Of a stretch of DNA of 49,414 nt, positions 48,649-49,414 are shown piece by piece. The notes below the pieces were generated by a model. It was not told the origin of the DNA. It ran no database searches and saw only the letters and a list, made by a program, of their open reading frames with translations. The position numbers and the translations under genes are program-made. The stretch is taken from the NCBI GenBank assembly GCA_016929775.1, contig JAFGIE010000018.1, forward strand, positions 1-49,414. The letters run 5' to 3'. How positions within the stretch are numbered: position 1 is the stretch's first letter; every line of letters starts with the position of its first letter. The stretch is from Anaerolineae bacterium. Its GTDB lineage: Bacteria; Chloroflexota; Anaerolineae; JAFGEY01.

Positions 48649-49414
48649 CACGCGTACCTGGCAGCGGTTTCGATCGCGATCCGAGTCCAGTCGTGCAGCC
48701 GATCGGGGTGCCCGCTGAGGGTCTGGAGCTCGCGCAGCACGATCTGGTAGTGGAAGCCGCGCAGCTGACGCAGACCCTGCTCTAGGTCGCGGCGCACAGT
48801 GTCCAGGCTGTCGGGAAAGACGACGTCACTCGCCTTCTGGCGCCACATGATCACATAGTCCCGCCCGACGGCATCCTGAACTCTGGCGAGATCGGTCCAC
48901 GCGCTGCACACAAAGATGCGCAGGTTGGAGAGGGAGAGCACGCCGTCGATCTTGTGGGTCAGGTTCTCGCAGCAGCCGTAGCCGCTCAGGCCGAATTGCT
49001 CGATGATCGGGCGCTGGTATTCGAGGCAGAACTCGCGCCACATGCGAGGTGAGACGGGATCGAACTCTTGGCTGTTGGCCATGATCCACATGTTGCGGTA
49101 CGTGACGGGGCTCTCCTGATCCCGGTCGTCGATCGGATCGCTGCAGGTCATAGGCCCGTGGTTGTTGGGGGTGAGCAATCCCGTGGCTTCGACCTGCGCC
49201 ATAGCCCCGAGCACGGCGTCGCGCAGGTAGGCCATCAGGCGATGCATCAGCTCGGGCTCTGCAGCCATGTCGAGCAGCATCGGCGTCAACCCGCGCAGCG
49301 CTGCCGCAGGCACGGAGAGCGTGCCGCCGATCGGCGCGCCGCACGTGAGCTGGACCGAGAAGATGTCGCCCAGCAGGTCGTGCGCGCGATCGAGCCGGCG
49401 CTGCGTCTCAGCCC
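48648..49414 (-). CDS. Uroporphyrinogen decarboxylase-family protein, C-terminal part
   Basis: The last 254 residues of a gene that continues past the right edge. It resembles the UroD/methylcobamide methyltransferase-like TIM-barrel proteins common in Chloroflexota sugar-catabolic loci, not the haem enzyme: CENLTHKIDGVLSLSNLRIFVCSAWTDL and a C-terminal LRGFHYQIVLRELQTLSGHPDRLHDWTRIA fit that branch. A Cys pair near GYGCCEN could bind zinc, as in cobalamin methyltransferases. It is coupled to the SGNH hydrolase. True function unknown; methyl or sugar metabolism is only a guess from similar neighbourhoods. Confidence 0.78.
   Translation of the reverse strand, partial: AETQRRLDRAHDLLGDIFSVQLTCGAPIGGTLSVPAAALRGLTPMLLDMAAEPELMHRLMAYLRDAVLGAMAQVEATGLLTPNNHGPMTCSDPIDDRDQESPVTYRNMWIMANSQEFDPVSPRMWREFCLEYQRPIIEQFGLSGYGCCENLTHKIDGVLSLSNLRIFVCSAWTDLARVQDAVGRDYVIMWRQKASDVVFPDSLDTVRRDLEQGLRQLRGFHYQIVLRELQTLSGHPDRLHDWTRIAIETAARYA

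Overview
The window is a GC-rich, densely coded bacterial chromosome segment holding 36 protein genes that I can support, two of them cut by the window edges. I see no rRNA, tRNA, insertion sequence or CRISPR array. Several traits together suggest a Chloroflexota bacterium (Anaerolineae- or Caldilineae-like): a PspA gene beside solute-binding and VWA proteins, a long MoxR/DUF58/VWA operon with its own ABC transporter, a short-chain-type threonine dehydrogenase next to Kbl, and a split archaeal-type glutamate synthase. This assignment is an inference from gene content, not from a marker gene.

Region 1 (1-9275, minus strand) reads from PspA leftwards. It runs through a membrane-anchored solute-binding protein, a solute-binding/VWA fusion, a membrane coiled-coil protein, a branched-chain-amino-acid-type binding lipoprotein, a sensor histidine kinase, an APH-fold protein that has lost its catalytic residues, a triple zinc-ribbon protein and the start of a Ser/Thr kinase. 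There are three receptor-like proteins but no transport permease, and a histidine kinase but no response regulator. It looks like an envelope-sensing module and is my best candidate for an undescribed system.

Region 2 (9384-15279) holds the threonine-to-glycine pair tdh-kbl (minus strand). Divergent from it is a three-gene plus-strand operon: a BNR/sialidase-fold protein, an M20 amidohydrolase and a Gfo/Idh/MocA oxidoreductase. The two operons share a mirrored pair of near-identical promoters.

Region 3 (15592-29281, plus strand) is an eight-gene operon: a large exported membrane protein, an ABC-2 ATPase and permease, a coiled-coil membrane protein with a GQ-rich tract, a MoxR ATPase, a DUF58 protein and two membrane VWA proteins. 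Downstream lie a DUF2892 membrane protein, an array of 18-nt hairpin-forming repeats, a small cupin, and divergent from the cupin a Tat-exported heparinase II/III-like lipoprotein.

Region 4 (32587-46632) is a nitrogen-assimilation island. GlnE (minus) and GlnA (plus) are divergent. GlnA keeps its adenylylation tyrosine at residue 397, and GlnE carries two GlnD-like ACT segments between its catalytic halves. A GAF-histidine kinase and a double-receiver LuxR-type regulator follow glnA. Convergent to them is a five-gene split glutamate synthase operon: an FMN/Fe-S core, an Fe-S electron carrier, an FAD oxidoreductase, a class II amidotransferase and a GXGXG domain. No PII protein or GlnD is in the window, so the ACT domains in GlnE may supply glutamine sensing.

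Region 5 (46834-49414, minus strand) has a GntR/FadR-type regulator with a perfect consensus promoter, then an SGNH hydrolase translationally coupled to a truncated uroporphyrinogen-decarboxylase-family protein.
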